This document shows, piece by piece, positions 31,243 to 42,125 of a stretch of 64,000 nt of DNA. Origin of the DNA: Rachicladosporium sp. CCFEE 5018 (taxonomy: Eukaryota > Ascomycota > Dothideomycetes > Cladosporiales > Cladosporiaceae); assembly GCA_002077045.2 (NCBI GenBank), contig KZ111188.1, positions 1-64,000 of the forward strand, given 5' to 3'. Each line of letters begins with the position of its first letter. Position 1 is the stretch's first letter. Under the pieces are notes generated by a model. The model saw only the letters and a list, made by a program, of their open reading frames with translations, did no database searches and was not told where the DNA came from. Both the position numbers and the translations under genes were made by a program.

Positions 31243-33114
31243 ATGGACCGCTACCCTCGCCAGCAGCGGACGCCGCCTCGAAGTTATCGCGACTATGGTA
31301 TCTTTTGTCACGCGACCCTAGCCCAGTATCCCTCAAGTCGGGCTCATGCTGACGTTGATGCCCTCAAGACCGGCCACAGGATTCTAGAGACTATCGCGGC
31401 GATGCACAAGATCGTGGGTCGAGTGGTGATGATTTCAGCATCAAGGGACGAGCCGCCGTGAGATCAAGGTCCAGATCGCCACTCGAGTATGCTCGCCGTG
31501 ATGATGGACCGAGGCGACGCGATGGGAGATTTGACGACAGAGCACATGATGTATGTATAGATGTAGGTGCGATATCGCATTAGCGTTCACTGACTCTACT
31601 AGCGTGGCAATCGACGCTGGCCAGCTCGCGATGACTATGACAAGACAGTTCACGCACAGCACTACGTTCAGGAGGCGTCACAGCAGTATCGTGGCGACAA
31701 GGACATCGGATCGGACAGCCAGCCTATGACCTTCTTACTTGTGCGAGGACTCAAGCCCGCCACTTCGGAAGCTGTATTTGCCAAGGGCCTCGAGAAGCTG
31801 TACAAGACTGACGACGCCCCTACCGGAGCTCTATCGAATAGCTTGCGCTCCGTCATGCTGGTCCGCGATCGCGAGGGTGATGGCACGAAGAGCCTCGGAT
31901 TCGGCTTCGCGTGGTACCACCATGTCACTGATGCCGTCGCTGCGTTGAAGCGAGCCAGAGAGCTCGGCGATGAGTTCACGATTTCGTCCCAAGTCATCAG
32001 TGTCGACATGCCTCACAAAGGCGTGTTTCCGCGTGCAGACTCGATGAAGGAGGCTAGCGAATCGCAATTTGCATTCACGCTGCCCGCGACTGGGGAGATG
32101 CATACCTACAGGGACTCTCGCTTCTACCCTACCGAGACTGTCATCAACGTCGACGCGCCTGCTCGCCCGGTCGAGGAGCTTGCAGAGCCCACGGGGGACG
32201 TTCCAAAGGCAACCACTGCCACGGTCAAGAAAGCAAAGAAGCGTGCGCTGGACGATCAATCACAGCCTGCAGCGCCGAAGAAAGTCCACATGGCACCTGC
32301 AATGGCTGCGCTAGCTAACAGGTGGACTTCACGCAGTGCCGATTTGCACGTTGAAGCGGAGCCCGAGGCGCGTGAACTATCGACTGAGGCTGCACCCGCT
32401 GGTGCGACGGTACAGGAACAGCAAACCACAGCCTCGGAAGTCGAACGCACTCAAACATTCGCCTACGACAATCCACCCAAGTCATGCTGCTATCTATGCA
32501 ATAGGATGCTGGGCGACTCAGCAAAGCTGCGTGCGCATGTGGAGAAGAGCCAGCTGCACGCCACCAACCTGGAGACCGAAATCACCGTCAAAGACGCTTA
32601 CCAGCGTATGGAGAAGGCTGGAGTCGCACCAGAGGCAACGATTGTAGTGCCTACGTCCAGGCCGCCCACCGCCACGACGCCACCTGACGAGGCAACATCA
32701 CAGTATGTCGATCGCGCTGCATTACGTCGTCAAGAGGAGAAAGCGCGCAATGCGGCAGCCAACTACGACAAACCCAAGGGCTTTTCTTTGAAGGGCGCTA
32801 AGACTGCCACTAAGTCGGACGACACTACCGCTGCAGCTCCGCTGTCCAAAGGGCTAGGCATGCTCCAGAAGCATGGCTACACTGCCGGTCAAGGTCTTGG
32901 TGCCGTAGGAAGCACCGGCCTAGCCGTTCCCATAGCTACCGATCTATACGCTGCCGGTGTTGGACTCGGTCATGCAGGTGGCAAAGTTGGCGACGCCGTG
33001 ACCGAGGCTGAGAGGGCCACCAAAGGTGATCAGGCTGGGTATCTTGACAAGATGAAGGAAGTTTCGAGGGCGAGGTACGAGGCATTGAACAATGGAGGCA
33101 GCAAAGAGTCGTAG
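31243..33114 (+). CDS. RRM / C2H2 / G-patch RNA-binding protein (RBM5/10-like)
   Basis: Three exons (31243-31297, 31369-31550, 31603-33114) encode 582 aa. An Arg/Asp-rich N terminus (RYPRQQRTPPRSYRDYD, then RSRSRSPLEYARRDDG) from exons 1-2 resembles splicing factors. The RRM-like domain begins at about 122 (TFLLVRGLKPATSE) and covers SLGFGFAWYHHVTDAVAAL; a C2H2-type finger lies near 373 (CCYLCNRMLGDSAKLRAHVE); a G-patch is at about 491-525 (GLGMLQKHGYTAGQGLGAVG). This order is that of RBM5/RBM6/RBM10-type splicing regulators, nuclear. The G-patch may stimulate a DEAH helicase such as Prp43 (family knowledge). The exact fungal orthologue name is not known to me. Confidence 0.88.
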
Positions 33115-35515
33115 GAGGCAAGTCCTACCGTCAGGTCATGCTGGCTGATGGAGCCGATCACCGTTGCGAACATTGGGTTATGCTACACAACATCGAGCCT
33201 GCACTACTTGACTGTCATGCGCTGGCGTGTGACGGGTCTCAGATCTTCCGTAGTACGCGTGTATGCAAGGGATTGTGGCACGTTGCACTTCACTATCCTC
33301 ACTATCCGTACGATGTAGGTAGAACTCACTTCCACAGCTCTCAGACCACCTTCTCGACATCGTCGCTTTCTACATGAAGGGTCAGGAAGGCACATCGCCG
33401 TTGCGGCTGACTTGAAATATAGACCAGGATTGCACGACTATACCCGTACGCGCAACGGGTATACTATTCGTGCCCCAAGCGGGCCTGACAGCTACGCCGG
33501 TGACTTGCAGCAACCCCATGGGGAGAGCTATGCGCCCACTGAACGGCGAAGTCGATTGCCGACTTCATTCCCCGGCGTCGCAGCTCTGCTCGCGGCCCTG
33601 CTCGCCTGCACAGTCTTGACAACACAGTACTTTAGATGAACTACCAGGGACGTAGGCCGCGGTTTGGCCGACTCTGTGATGCATTTCCTGAACTCAGGTA
33701 CCGCGCGTTACAGCCCTACACTTGCGATTTGACACCTGCCATGTTTGGCTAGAAGGAGGATGTGCTGTATCGATCGTAGGAGATTCCCGTCTGACGTGCA
33801 TGCGATGAAACTTGTATAGTACCCTGCTTGGTTCTCAGCTGCGCGATTGCGTTGTGCCGGTGAGAACGGTTATGCGGCGTTGCTGTCGGTATTCCGTGCG
33901 GCGCAGTGATTTGCATGGTGGACGAGGATGTCCATGTTTGTCGTGTCGGCTTGCTGTGACGAAGTGGGCAGAGATGAAGTGGCTTGGTGATCTGGTGTAA
34001 CCGAGCCGTTACATGTTCTGCAGTCTTGCTGCGATGTTCTGTGCAATAGTAGCCGATGCCTCGGTTTGCGCGATGGCTGTCCGGCATCTGGGGTCTGTGA
34101 AACCGTTCATGAGACCTCGGATAACAATCTCGATGTGCTTTCCCAGCATCGCATTGCGAACAATGCACGCCATCCCCATGATCCGGCTACGCAAGCTACG
34201 CAACGTTTCTGTGCCTGCAGGAGGTCAATGCGCCGTAGCGTGGCCGCCCCAGCCAATTGACCCGGGGTTTGACGCGCGGGTGACGGGGGCGGTCGAACCA
34301 CCCTGCAGCAGGGGATGCGATTTGGTGCTCATTTGACATCGCATCGCCCATCTTGGGCCATCGCTCCAGTAGTCACCGTTCGGGTGCTCGCGACTTGGAC
34401 ACTGCGCCTTCGCCTTCGCCAGAGTCATGTCCACGGGCTGTCTAGGGCAAACCAGCCGTTTGGAGCTGTCGCGAGACACCGCGCCGTGACCCTTTCCAAT
34501 TACCTGCAGTAGCCATCGAAGAGGTTCACGGTGGCTCTACGCGGGTGCGCGGCATCGGTCGTGAGATTCGGTGAATTTGCTATGCGGCAAGTGCAGCTTT
34601 CATATGATGGGTGCGCCATAGCCGTTCGCTTCTGCGCGCGGCTCCGCTACTCGTATATTGTTGCTGGCCGCCGACGAGCCAGAACGCGAGCATAGATTAA
34701 CGAGATGCGCTAGGGATAGCCAGTGGGCAGCTGAGCATGACACGGCGTTGGTGGCACAATTACTGCTGTGGGCAGCAGGGAGTGCACAGTAAGCTTTCTC
34801 TATTGTCTGCTATTCTTCCTTTGGCTTTGCACTGTCTTTCATACCCTTGAGGATAGCTGAAGTGACTGACTGCACTGGACTTCACTGCTCGACCGTCGGC
34901 CTGCCGAAGCGTTCGTTACCAGGGCGTTGTTGATCTGCACGCGCGCATGTGATCCTAGACCGACCACGCGAGCTCACGACATTAGCCGTGATCAGCATTG
35001 TCCGTGGCTACTTTGCGACATCACATGCCCATACTGGATAATGGGTACCATGTCGTGAAGGCGATGTTCTGGAATATTGCTTGCTGCAAGTACTGACCTG
35101 ATCCTCACCTGGGTACTTGGAAGGTGAACGCCACTAGGATATACTTGGATCTGCATTCTTACAATACTGCTTTTAACTGAATCTGTGCCATTGGCATCAC
35201 GCTCCTTGCACTTTCCTCGGTATTCATGCCACTTGGTATTGACGGTCTCTCTCCCGGCTCACTTCACCGACGTACGATTGGCTTTGCACGGCAACAGGAT
35301 CTTCACTTAAGGAATATCACTTCGAAGCCGGTGTGTGCACATCACTCTTTTGACTGAAGACCGTCCGGTGAAGGCATATTCACCACAGCCTGCGATTTCA
35401 GGTCTACTTGCTGCATGAAAGTGCCGACTATTGTCGCGTGACCTCGCTCACACACCTCTTTATACTGGACCCGGACCCACCGCGATATTTTCAAAGATCA
35501 AGTGCAAGGCCCACC
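33115..35515. other. 2.4-kb gene-poor stretch upstream of the GPCR
   Basis: The longest stretch without a recognised gene. One plus-strand ORF (33412-33639, 75 codons) ends with a hydrophobic span (FPGVAALLAALLACTVLTTQ), and a minus-strand frame at 34009-34203 (e.g. GKHIEIVIRGLMNGFTDPRC) looks somewhat protein-like, but neither has a supportable gene structure. The last few hundred bases are probably a long GPCR promoter and leader. A noncoding RNA or a decayed gene is possible; I see no repeat or transposon end. Confidence 0.35.
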
Positions 35516-36895
35516 ATGTCGTCGGACACAGACCTCGACTCGAGAGCCGGTCTCCAAGGCTATTACCCAGCTCCTCACAGCATCGAGCCTCTTCCTAGAG
35601 ACATCCACTACGGTCTCATCGTCGTCGGCCTGTGCGGCTTGGCATCATTCCTTTCAACACTCACCCTCTTCACGTTCCTGGTCTACCGATTCTTCTCTTG
35701 GCGGTCACACTACAAGACCTTCATCGGGTACAATCAGTACATTGTACTTTTCCTCAACTTAGTCTTTGCCGATCTGCTACAAGCCACGGCGTTCCTCATC
35801 AGCTTCTACTGGATCCAACGAGATGCAATCCTCGCCCCGACGAACGCCTGCACAGCGCAAGGCTTCATGCTGCACTTTGGAGATGTGGCAAGCGCCTTCT
35901 TCGTGCTTTCTATAGCAGTCCACACCTACACTACCGCCGCACTTGGCCATCGCATCCAGTACAACATGTTTGCACTTGGCATTGGTATTTGCTGGGCCAT
36001 GGCACTTCTTCTGACAGTCCTCGGCCCAGCAATGTATGGCCGACGGTTCTTTGTCCGTGCTGGTGCCTGGTGCTGGGTCAGCAACGACTACGAGACCGAG
36101 CGACTAGCACTTCACTACGTCTGGCTCTTCTTAGCCGAGTTTGGGCTCGTGATCATCTACCTTCTTACCTTCTTCAGCCTGCGAAGGAAAACTCACCGGC
36201 TGTTCGCGGATCAAGCGAGTAGCGGCAGCGTGCCGAACCAGACCACTATCCGCGCAGTGAACCGAATAACGAAACTGATGATGCTCTACCCCATCGTCTA
36301 CGTTACACTCACGATCCCAATCAGCTCGGTGAGAATGTGGAGCATGGCCCATCACGGCCAGAGCGTAGCGGACGTCACAGCCTGCACAGTCGGCGCACTG
36401 CTAGCAAGTTGTGGCTGGGTCGACTCCCTTCTATACACTCTCACGAGGAAGCGACTGCTGCAGGAGACCATGGGCGCAGGCGGGACAGCTCGGAGCGGCG
36501 ACAATAATGCAAGCGGCGGCGCCAAGGGCACGCAGAACTCAATCCTGCAAACCATGACTTACACGGTCCGGAGTCATAGCATGGAGATCGCTTCCCCGTC
36601 ACAAAAGCAGCATCAATGCGGCTCATTTATGAGTGGCGAGGCGAAGGAGATGGGTTTCGCAGAGAGGGAATCAGCGCGTCGGACGAGGAACAAGAGTGTG
36701 GGTGTCGTCAGTGAGCATACGGTGGAGACGCGGACACCAAGTCCGTCGGGGAGCGTAGACCCGATCTTCAATGGCGTTGGGGAGAGGGGAGGTATGAGGA
36801 GGATGCTGAGTAGTGGGAGGAAGGAAGCAGGACTCGATGACAGCTACGAGATGAGGAGTATGGGCGGGAAACCTGACTGGAGAGGGAGCCGATGA
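35516..36895 (+). CDS. Git3/cAMP-receptor-like G protein-coupled receptor
   Basis: Single exon, 459 aa, from an ATG in a strong context (CCACCATGTC). Seven spans are visible: about 33-58, 75-99, 120-143, 151-172, 200-222, 250-272 and 290-312. Cys112 and Cys186 could form the usual extracellular disulfide. Motifs GYNQYIVLFLNLVFADLLQA, GAWCWVSNDYETERLALHY and WLFLAEFGLVIIYLL match the fungal Git3/GprC-like group that senses glucose or other nutrients through G-alpha and cAMP. The cytoplasmic tail (about 145 aa) is Ser/Arg/Gly-rich with many phosphorylation-type sites. The ligand is not predictable. Confidence 0.9.
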   Translation: MSSDTDLDSRAGLQGYYPAPHSIEPLPRDIHYGLIVVGLCGLASFLSTLTLFTFLVYRFFSWRSHYKTFIGYNQYIVLFLNLVFADLLQATAFLISFYWIQRDAILAPTNACTAQGFMLHFGDVASAFFVLSIAVHTYTTAALGHRIQYNMFALGIGICWAMALLLTVLGPAMYGRRFFVRAGAWCWVSNDYETERLALHYVWLFLAEFGLVIIYLLTFFSLRRKTHRLFADQASSGSVPNQTTIRAVNRITKLMMLYPIVYVTLTIPISSVRMWSMAHHGQSVADVTACTVGALLASCGWVDSLLYTLTRKRLLQETMGAGGTARSGDNNASGGAKGTQNSILQTMTYTVRSHSMEIASPSQKQHQCGSFMSGEAKEMGFAERESARRTRNKSVGVVSEHTVETRTPSPSGSVDPIFNGVGERGGMRRMLSSGRKEAGLDDSYEMRSMGGKPDWRGSR

Positions 36896-37576
36896 GATGG
36901 AAGAAGACGAAAGCCGAGAGGCTGCGGACGAAAAGTTTACTGCTACTCCAGAGAGAGAAGGCAAGCTCAAGGAGGAGACAACGGATACGCATATAGGGCA
37001 GATGCGGCAAGTGGCGAATGCCTGCCCACAACAGATCACGAGAAGATGATACCCAGGCGTTTACGGGACTGAGGTATTATGACCACGGGACAGAAGTGTA
37101 CATATACTGTACTATATCTTGCAATAACCTCCGCGAGGTAAGCCACGTGGCCATGCGCAGTTGCCAGCCTCGGTGTCCGCATTTTCATTTGTGGTACCCA
37201 AGATGGAGAGAAGCAGCGCCTACAAAACGCACGACCACCCCCGCTCTCTCAAGAAGCAGAAGTGGCCTGCCTAAGCGTCCGCCAAGTCCTCCGCGAGAGT
37301 ACAGTCGGGATCCTTTGTGTCGATTGGTGTGGTTCGCTGTAGAGAACAGCTCGCCTTCTCCACTGTTCAGTGTGAGTGACACTGCGCGTGCGGAGCGACC
37401 CATAGTAGCACATGCATCTCCCGGAGTTCTCGAAGCGCAAAGTATCTCAGATCAGAAGTACCTGGATCTTATGCCGACCAATAGACCTTTGCGTGCTACA
37501 GCTGCTGGACATTCGCGACTCTTCCGACCGACCACCAAGTCACGACTATGAAGATCCAGTCCAGTCTTGCAGGGCA
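36896..37576. other. Convergent intergenic region
   Basis: Between the GPCR and the first F-box-like gene, both ending here. Contains a perfect 10-bp palindrome GCCACGTGGC (37142-37151) with a G-box core. Overlapping ORFs on both strands look like noise. Confidence 0.4.
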
Positions 37577-38284
37577 TTACCTCTTCGTACGCGCCACACG
37601 CCTCGCCTGAAAGGCGGCGAGATCTCCCGCCAGGTGTTGCAGCCCCTCCTCACTGCGGAGCAACTCGTGGCCTATCTCCTTCGCATGCTCCATGACAAGC
37701 TTCTGTAGTTTCACCGCAAAGATCGCAACCAGACCTCCCAGTGTCGCGGCGGGATCGATGTCGAAGTCGCAGGTCAGTGTCTGGACATAGGTGATACTGC
37801 GGCGGGACGAGGGCCGACTATAAGAGACATTAATTTCCCCTCTGAGCTTCAGCGGCGCGCTCGCGATCTTTGTCGTAGCGGCTAAGCTCCGCTTGATTGC
37901 GCTAGACTCAAGGAGGGCTTTCGAGGTGTCGACGAGAGCCGCAATATCTGTCGCCGACTTGTCGAGCGTGAATTTGAACGTCCAGCGCTTGTCTGTCGCA
38001 TTACTGTCTCCGTAGATGAGTGACAGCTGCATGTGTGGCAATGGCTTCGCAAGGTGAACTAGCATAGGATTGAGCTTGATGCCCTTAGACGGGTCTGTGC
38101 CATTGTGGGCGTGGACGAAGAACATCTGCTTTCGGAGAACCATGGAGCGGGTGATGAGGTCGTGGAAGTAGTGGTTCAGGAGCTTCAGCTCCAACAACTG
38201 CCTCTGGGTGACGTCTTGCTGGAGGATGCTTTCAGCCAGCTCTGTAATGCCGAAGACTCGTAAGACAGCGGAAAGATGCGGCAT
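37577..38284 (-). CDS. F-box-like protein, tandem paralogue 1
   Basis: Single exon, 235 aa. The N-terminal ~45 residues (VFGITELAESILQQDVTQRQ, then LLELKLLNHYFHDLITRSMV) have the pattern of a short F-box: hydrophobic-ExxExIL, then LL..R/KxxNxxF...I..S..LR. It continues with LRKQMFFVHAHNGTD and LNPMLVHLAKPLP, shared with the two neighbouring genes, and a C-terminal helix (ARKL...KLQKLVMEHAKEIG-like). F-box proteins normally bind Skp1 in SCF ubiquitin ligases; no WD or LRR substrate domain is present. The family seems lineage-specific; function inferred only from the F-box resemblance. Confidence 0.68.
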   Translation of the reverse strand: MPHLSAVLRVFGITELAESILQQDVTQRQLLELKLLNHYFHDLITRSMVLRKQMFFVHAHNGTDPSKGIKLNPMLVHLAKPLPHMQLSLIYGDSNATDKRWTFKFTLDKSATDIAALVDTSKALLESSAIKRSLAATTKIASAPLKLRGEINVSYSRPSSRRSITYVQTLTCDFDIDPAATLGGLVAIFAVKLQKLVMEHAKEIGHELLRSEEGLQHLAGDLAAFQARRVARTKR

Positions 38285-38821
38285 GGTGGTATCGTGCGCG
38301 GTTGTCTAGGTCGTTGCAGTAGTGAGATCAGGAGCCGCTATGATCGGAAGCCGAGTCTTATGGTTGTTTGCGGATGCCGGTGCCGAAGATACGATGCTCC
38401 AGAGGAAGTGGTGAAAGATATGTATAGAGGATGAGCAAGCGTTTATGCATTGTGCGAGCAGACCGACCTGTCCTCGATGCTAGAGCTAGTGAAGTGAAGT
38501 AAAGTACATTTTGCATCCGGAAAGTGAAGGTTTCATTGCTGCCTTCCGCCGTGAATTGAGGACGCAATAACAGTAAAGAACAAGAAGCTGACACCAATAT
38601 CAGTTCTCGTAGTGGTCAGCATAGAAAGACAAACTCACGCCAGCTGGAATCCAACTGAAACCAGTCTGCTATTTCCGAGTCCTGTGGCAAACACCAGGCA
38701 GCACCAGCATCATCCCTCTCTCCACATCTCTTGAACAGTCCACGCTCGTTCAAGGCAGCCCGTTGACAGGCGAGAGAATCTGAGGCGCCCTCGAAGGTGT
38801 GCTGGAAGCTTCGCACTTCCG
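38285..38821. other. Spacer between tandem F-box-like genes
   Basis: About 0.54 kb. It should contain the promoter of paralogue 1 (which reads leftward from 38284). Repeats of GTGAAGTGAAG-type sequence occur at about 38490. No gene. Confidence 0.4.
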
Positions 38822-39559
38822 TCACTCGGCATCCAAGCTCAACGATTCCTCGAGTGTTGCATATATCGGCACCAAGTACTGTCGCCTGATCCTCTGCCTC
38901 GCATTCACAGCCTTCAATGTCGCCCTCGACGCTTCTAAGCGCAGCTCGAACGCCTGGATCTTCGAGGCTAGAATGTTCGTGCGCTCGCGCACCAGTTCAT
39001 CCAGCTCAATTGCGAAGGTCGAGATCAGCCCCTCTAATGTAGTACATGGGTTGAGCTCGAACTCATATACAATCTTGTTCAATGGATGATCCCTTTCGCA
39101 CCAGAAGTCGATCTTCCCAGTAAGGCGTAGCGGCGCACTCGCGATCAGGGTAGCTGCCAGGCCGGTGGACTTGATTGTGAGTGACTGAAGAAGAGCTCTC
39201 GAGGCATCGACTAGCTCGGCGGCACACGACGTGCTGTGCCCGACGGTGATTTTGAACACCCAGCCAGCGCCTATGCCCACACCTTTATGGTAGGCCAATC
39301 GGATATATTTTGGGAAGCGCTTACACAGCTGAACGAGAGAAGGGTTTAGAGAAGTGCGCATCGTTGCGTCGGCGCCATCGTGAGTGTGTAGCAGGAATAT
39401 CTGCTTCCTGAGAGGAGTTGAGTTTGTGATGATCTCTAGCATGCGACGGTTGACGGTCTTGACAGCAAACAACTCGGCGGATCGGAGGCCTTGGGAGAGA
39501 ATGCGCTCCGTGAGCTCGGTATTCGCGAAGACTCGCAGGGCGGCAGTGATGGTCGCCAT
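38822..39559 (-). CDS. F-box-like protein, tandem paralogue 2
   Basis: Single exon, 245 aa, clearly homologous to its neighbours: VFANTELTERILSQGLRSAE, NRRMLEIITNSTPLRKQ, IFLLHTHDGADATMR, LNPSLVQLCKRFPKY. A central block (HSTSCAAELVDASRALLQSL, IASAPLRLTGKIDFW) aligns with paralogue 1 (IAALVDTSKALLES, IASAPLKLRGEINVS), so similarity covers the full length and not only the F-box part. The C terminus has a Glu/Arg-rich helix (ELDELVRERTNILASKIQAF) that could be a coiled coil. Same orientation and spacing as the other two copies points to tandem duplication. Confidence 0.68.
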   Translation of the reverse strand: MATITAALRVFANTELTERILSQGLRSAELFAVKTVNRRMLEIITNSTPLRKQIFLLHTHDGADATMRTSLNPSLVQLCKRFPKYIRLAYHKGVGIGAGWVFKITVGHSTSCAAELVDASRALLQSLTIKSTGLAATLIASAPLRLTGKIDFWCERDHPLNKIVYEFELNPCTTLEGLISTFAIELDELVRERTNILASKIQAFELRLEASRATLKAVNARQRIRRQYLVPIYATLEESLSLDAE

Positions 39560-40150
39560 CGCACAGTGTTCAGAAGTGCTAATCGCAGCCTGCGAGTTTG
39601 TCAGTTGAGCTTAGACCGGAGGCAGGATATGGACAAGGCTTGATGAGTCAGTGAGTGCGAGATAGAAAGGAGAGCTTCGATCTTGCATGCAAAGATTAAT
39701 GTTGGAGTGTTCAAGAAACGAAAGTGATGCACGAGTCGGCACGAAGTGAATTAATCATACTGTGCTGGAAGGAGTAAACAAGATTGCAGTATTGGCACGA
39801 GGAACTTTGTGAGAGAAACGCAACCTATCATCTGAAGGTGATGAAGGAGAGAGTGCTACTTGTCTCGAGCTCTGAACCTCCTCGTGACAAAGCACGAAAA
39901 CGCACATCACCTCCTGCTATCGAGTGCATCGCGAGTGTCGTCTCGCGCCCCCCCTGCATCGCTGAGATATCGATACGAGACTTGGACTTCGTGGCCAATG
40001 ACTTCATCTCCTTCTCGAATCCAGAATGGTCGTCCTCATGGCTTGTCTTGGAAGAGATCATCTAGGAGTGATCACCATCGGGACCTTCGGGTTCTTGGCA
40101 TAGCGGAGGCAGTGCTGCTTGCTCGCTCCTCCTCGTAATTCGACCCGTCA
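39560..40150. other. Spacer between tandem F-box-like genes
   Basis: About 0.59 kb; promoter side of paralogue 2. A minus-strand ORF of 77 codons at 39828-40061 has a charged composition but no family resemblance. Nothing else. Confidence 0.4.
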
Positions 40151-40783
40151 TCAGTACCGTGCCCCTTGCAGCTGCGCCACCCCCGGAACAAATGCGGCCA
40201 GGACTTCGCCCATTGATGAAGTATCACTCAAGGAGAAAGTGTACCTTTTCGACGGCCGATTGAATCCATGTTCGTTGATCCACAACTCGCCACTTAGCGC
40301 AACAGGCGCGTTGTACACTTTGGCAGACAATACACCAGCTGTACCGTCGCGTGCCATGTCGTGAATTGCCTTCGCCTCAGTCTCCCGGACGAAAGGGATA
40401 GAACAGAGCTGCAGTGTAAAGCGACGACCGCCGTTGGCACCTGTGGTCTTCTTGTAGAGAAACGACTCGATCTTGAATGGGAATCGCATGTGCATGTGGA
40501 GGAAGAGAGGATTGATGCGGATGGATCTGGATGTGTCGGTGCCGTCGTGAGTATGCACTACAAACATTTGCTGTTGCAGGGCAAGCGAATTGGTGATAGC
40601 GGCGTGGAAGTGGCGATTGATGCGCCTCAGGGTGAAAAGCTGTGCGACTCCGAGGCCTTGACTAAGGATATTCTCGGTGAGTTCCGTGATCGCGAACACC
40701 ATGTGCGCGGCTGAAGCAGGCGACATGAGAGGCTGTGTAACGGCCTGTGGGGAGGTTGTGATGTTGTGGCAAATGGAAGCCAT
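40151..40783 (-). CDS. F-box-like protein, tandem paralogue 3
   Basis: Single exon, 210 aa, the shortest and most diverged copy. After a 27-residue leader it reads VFAITELTENILSQGLGVAQ, LFTLRRINRHFHAAITNSLA, then LQQQMFVVHTHDGTDTSR and INPLFLHMHMRFPFKIE. The equivalent of the (I)ASAPLRLTG block is NAPVALSGELWINEHGF. It lacks the C-terminal charged helix of paralogues 1 and 2. The HxHxGxD element just after the F-box-like part is present in all three and is not part of a standard F-box. Function unknown beyond the possible Skp1-binding module. Confidence 0.66.
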   Translation of the reverse strand: MASICHNITTSPQAVTQPLMSPASAAHMVFAITELTENILSQGLGVAQLFTLRRINRHFHAAITNSLALQQQMFVVHTHDGTDTSRSIRINPLFLHMHMRFPFKIESFLYKKTTGANGGRRFTLQLCSIPFVRETEAKAIHDMARDGTAGVLSAKVYNAPVALSGELWINEHGFNRPSKRYTFSLSDTSSMGEVLAAFVPGVAQLQGARY

Positions 40784-41325
40784 GATCGAGGACCGTCATC
40801 TGTGGATACATTAGCATCGACTGCAGATAGTGGCCTCGATCACATCAGATGGTTGTGCGTAGGGTGTGGCTTACTCGGGTGCAATGGCGTTAGACGGATG
40901 TGTTTGTATTGTTGCAGATCCTAATATCTGGGAGTGGAACATGGGAACCACTGTATCCGAGGACCTTGATCTGTTCTGACTTATCGAGCGCAGTGAAGTG
41001 ACCACGGGTGAGCATTGCTCCCAGTGACAAGCGAGCTGAGTGTCGAGATTCCCGCCCGTGCGAGGAAGGAGGTTTCCGCATATGTTATGCGATGTGATTA
41101 CGACCTAAGGTCCGTGTGATGCTCAGCACGTGAAGATTTGACAGCGATAGGCAAGGTCGACCAAAATGCAGTTTTTCACCGGATCACGGTGGAGTTGTGG
41201 CGGTGTCGCGGCCAACACTACGAGAGTAGCATAGGAGCATCCAGCGGACGCGAGAGGCGGGTCGTCCATGAAGCTGGAATGATCCGGGGTATGATATATC
41301 ATTAATCATCACCACTTCCAATCAC
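40784..41325. other. Intergenic spacer
   Basis: About 0.54 kb between paralogue 3 (starting leftward at 40783) and the 3' end of SPC19. Probably the promoter of paralogue 3. No gene seen. Confidence 0.4.
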
Positions 41326-41905
41326 TCACTGCGCAGCCATACTCTTCCTCAACTGCCTCTCCCTCTGCGTAGACTGCAGCTCAAGCCTGCCCACAGCATA
41401 GCTCAACCTCTCCTTCTTCTGCCTTAACTGCGTCAACCTCCGCATCTCCGCCTCCGTCAACGGCTCCACTGCACCCACAGATCCTCTAGCGGCAGCAGGA
41501 CTCTTCCTCCCACCACTCGGTCGACTCGCATTACTCAGCCTTCCCTCCTGCAGCTCCGCCTTCGCCATGAGACTCTGCTCGCGTCTTGCTAGCTTATCGA
41601 GATGTACTTCGACGCGCGAGAGGAGGTTATCGAGTTCGGGTTCGAGGGACAAGAGGAGGGTTTGTTGGGCTGTGCGGAGGGAGGGCTCGGAGACGAGTTC
41701 GAAGTGCTGAGACAGTACTTAGCTGGAGATGTGAAGGAAGCTCATAGCAGGAGTGATGTACGCGTGTAGTCTGCAGCACCTTGCTCAGACGCGGGTAGTC
41801 ACTAACGCCCGCGTCGAGGATGTTGATGCTGGAGTCTACAAGTTGCATGCTGGAGCGGAGGGAGGCAACGCAGCCTTGCAGCGCGGCGTGGGAGGCGCCG
41901 TCCAT
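41326..41905 (-). CDS. SPC19: DASH/DAM1 complex subunit Spc19
   Basis: Two exons (41905-41762, 41706-41326; 55-nt intron) encode 174 aa. Exon 1: SHAALQGCVASLRSSMQLVD, SSINILDAGVSDYPRLSKVL. The junction VLQTTR|HFELVSEPSLRTAQQTL restores the conserved Spc19 core, followed by LDNLLSRVEVHLDKLARREQ and LMAKAELQEGRL. Spc19 belongs to the DASH ring that couples kinetochores to microtubule plus ends in fungi. The C-terminal half is predicted coiled coil (LTEAEMRRLTQLRQKKERL). Two smaller raw ORFs cover it only if the intron is missed. Divergent from ATP18. Confidence 0.93.
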
Positions 41906-42125
41906 GGCGAGGAGCTGTTGAGGATAGTATGAATTGCTCTCACATGATCGTGCTCCGTGAAGCCAGATTCACAATGTCAACATCGCGTCTGAAGTTCCGC
42001 GCCGGCATGTTCCGATTCTGCCAAGACCTAGCTCAATGCCTCCCGTGAGGTCTCTCACTTCCTCCGCTAGCATCGACCAGCTATCCCCCTTATCACCTCA
42101 CCCACCGTACCGCACAACACATACG
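41906..42125. promoter_or_regulatory. Bidirectional promoter SPC19 / ATP18
   Basis: 220 bp between divergent start codons. The stretch at 42060-42120 is C/A/T-rich (CCCCCTTATCACCTCACCCACC), consistent with a leader for ATP18. No TATA box seen. Confidence 0.55.
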
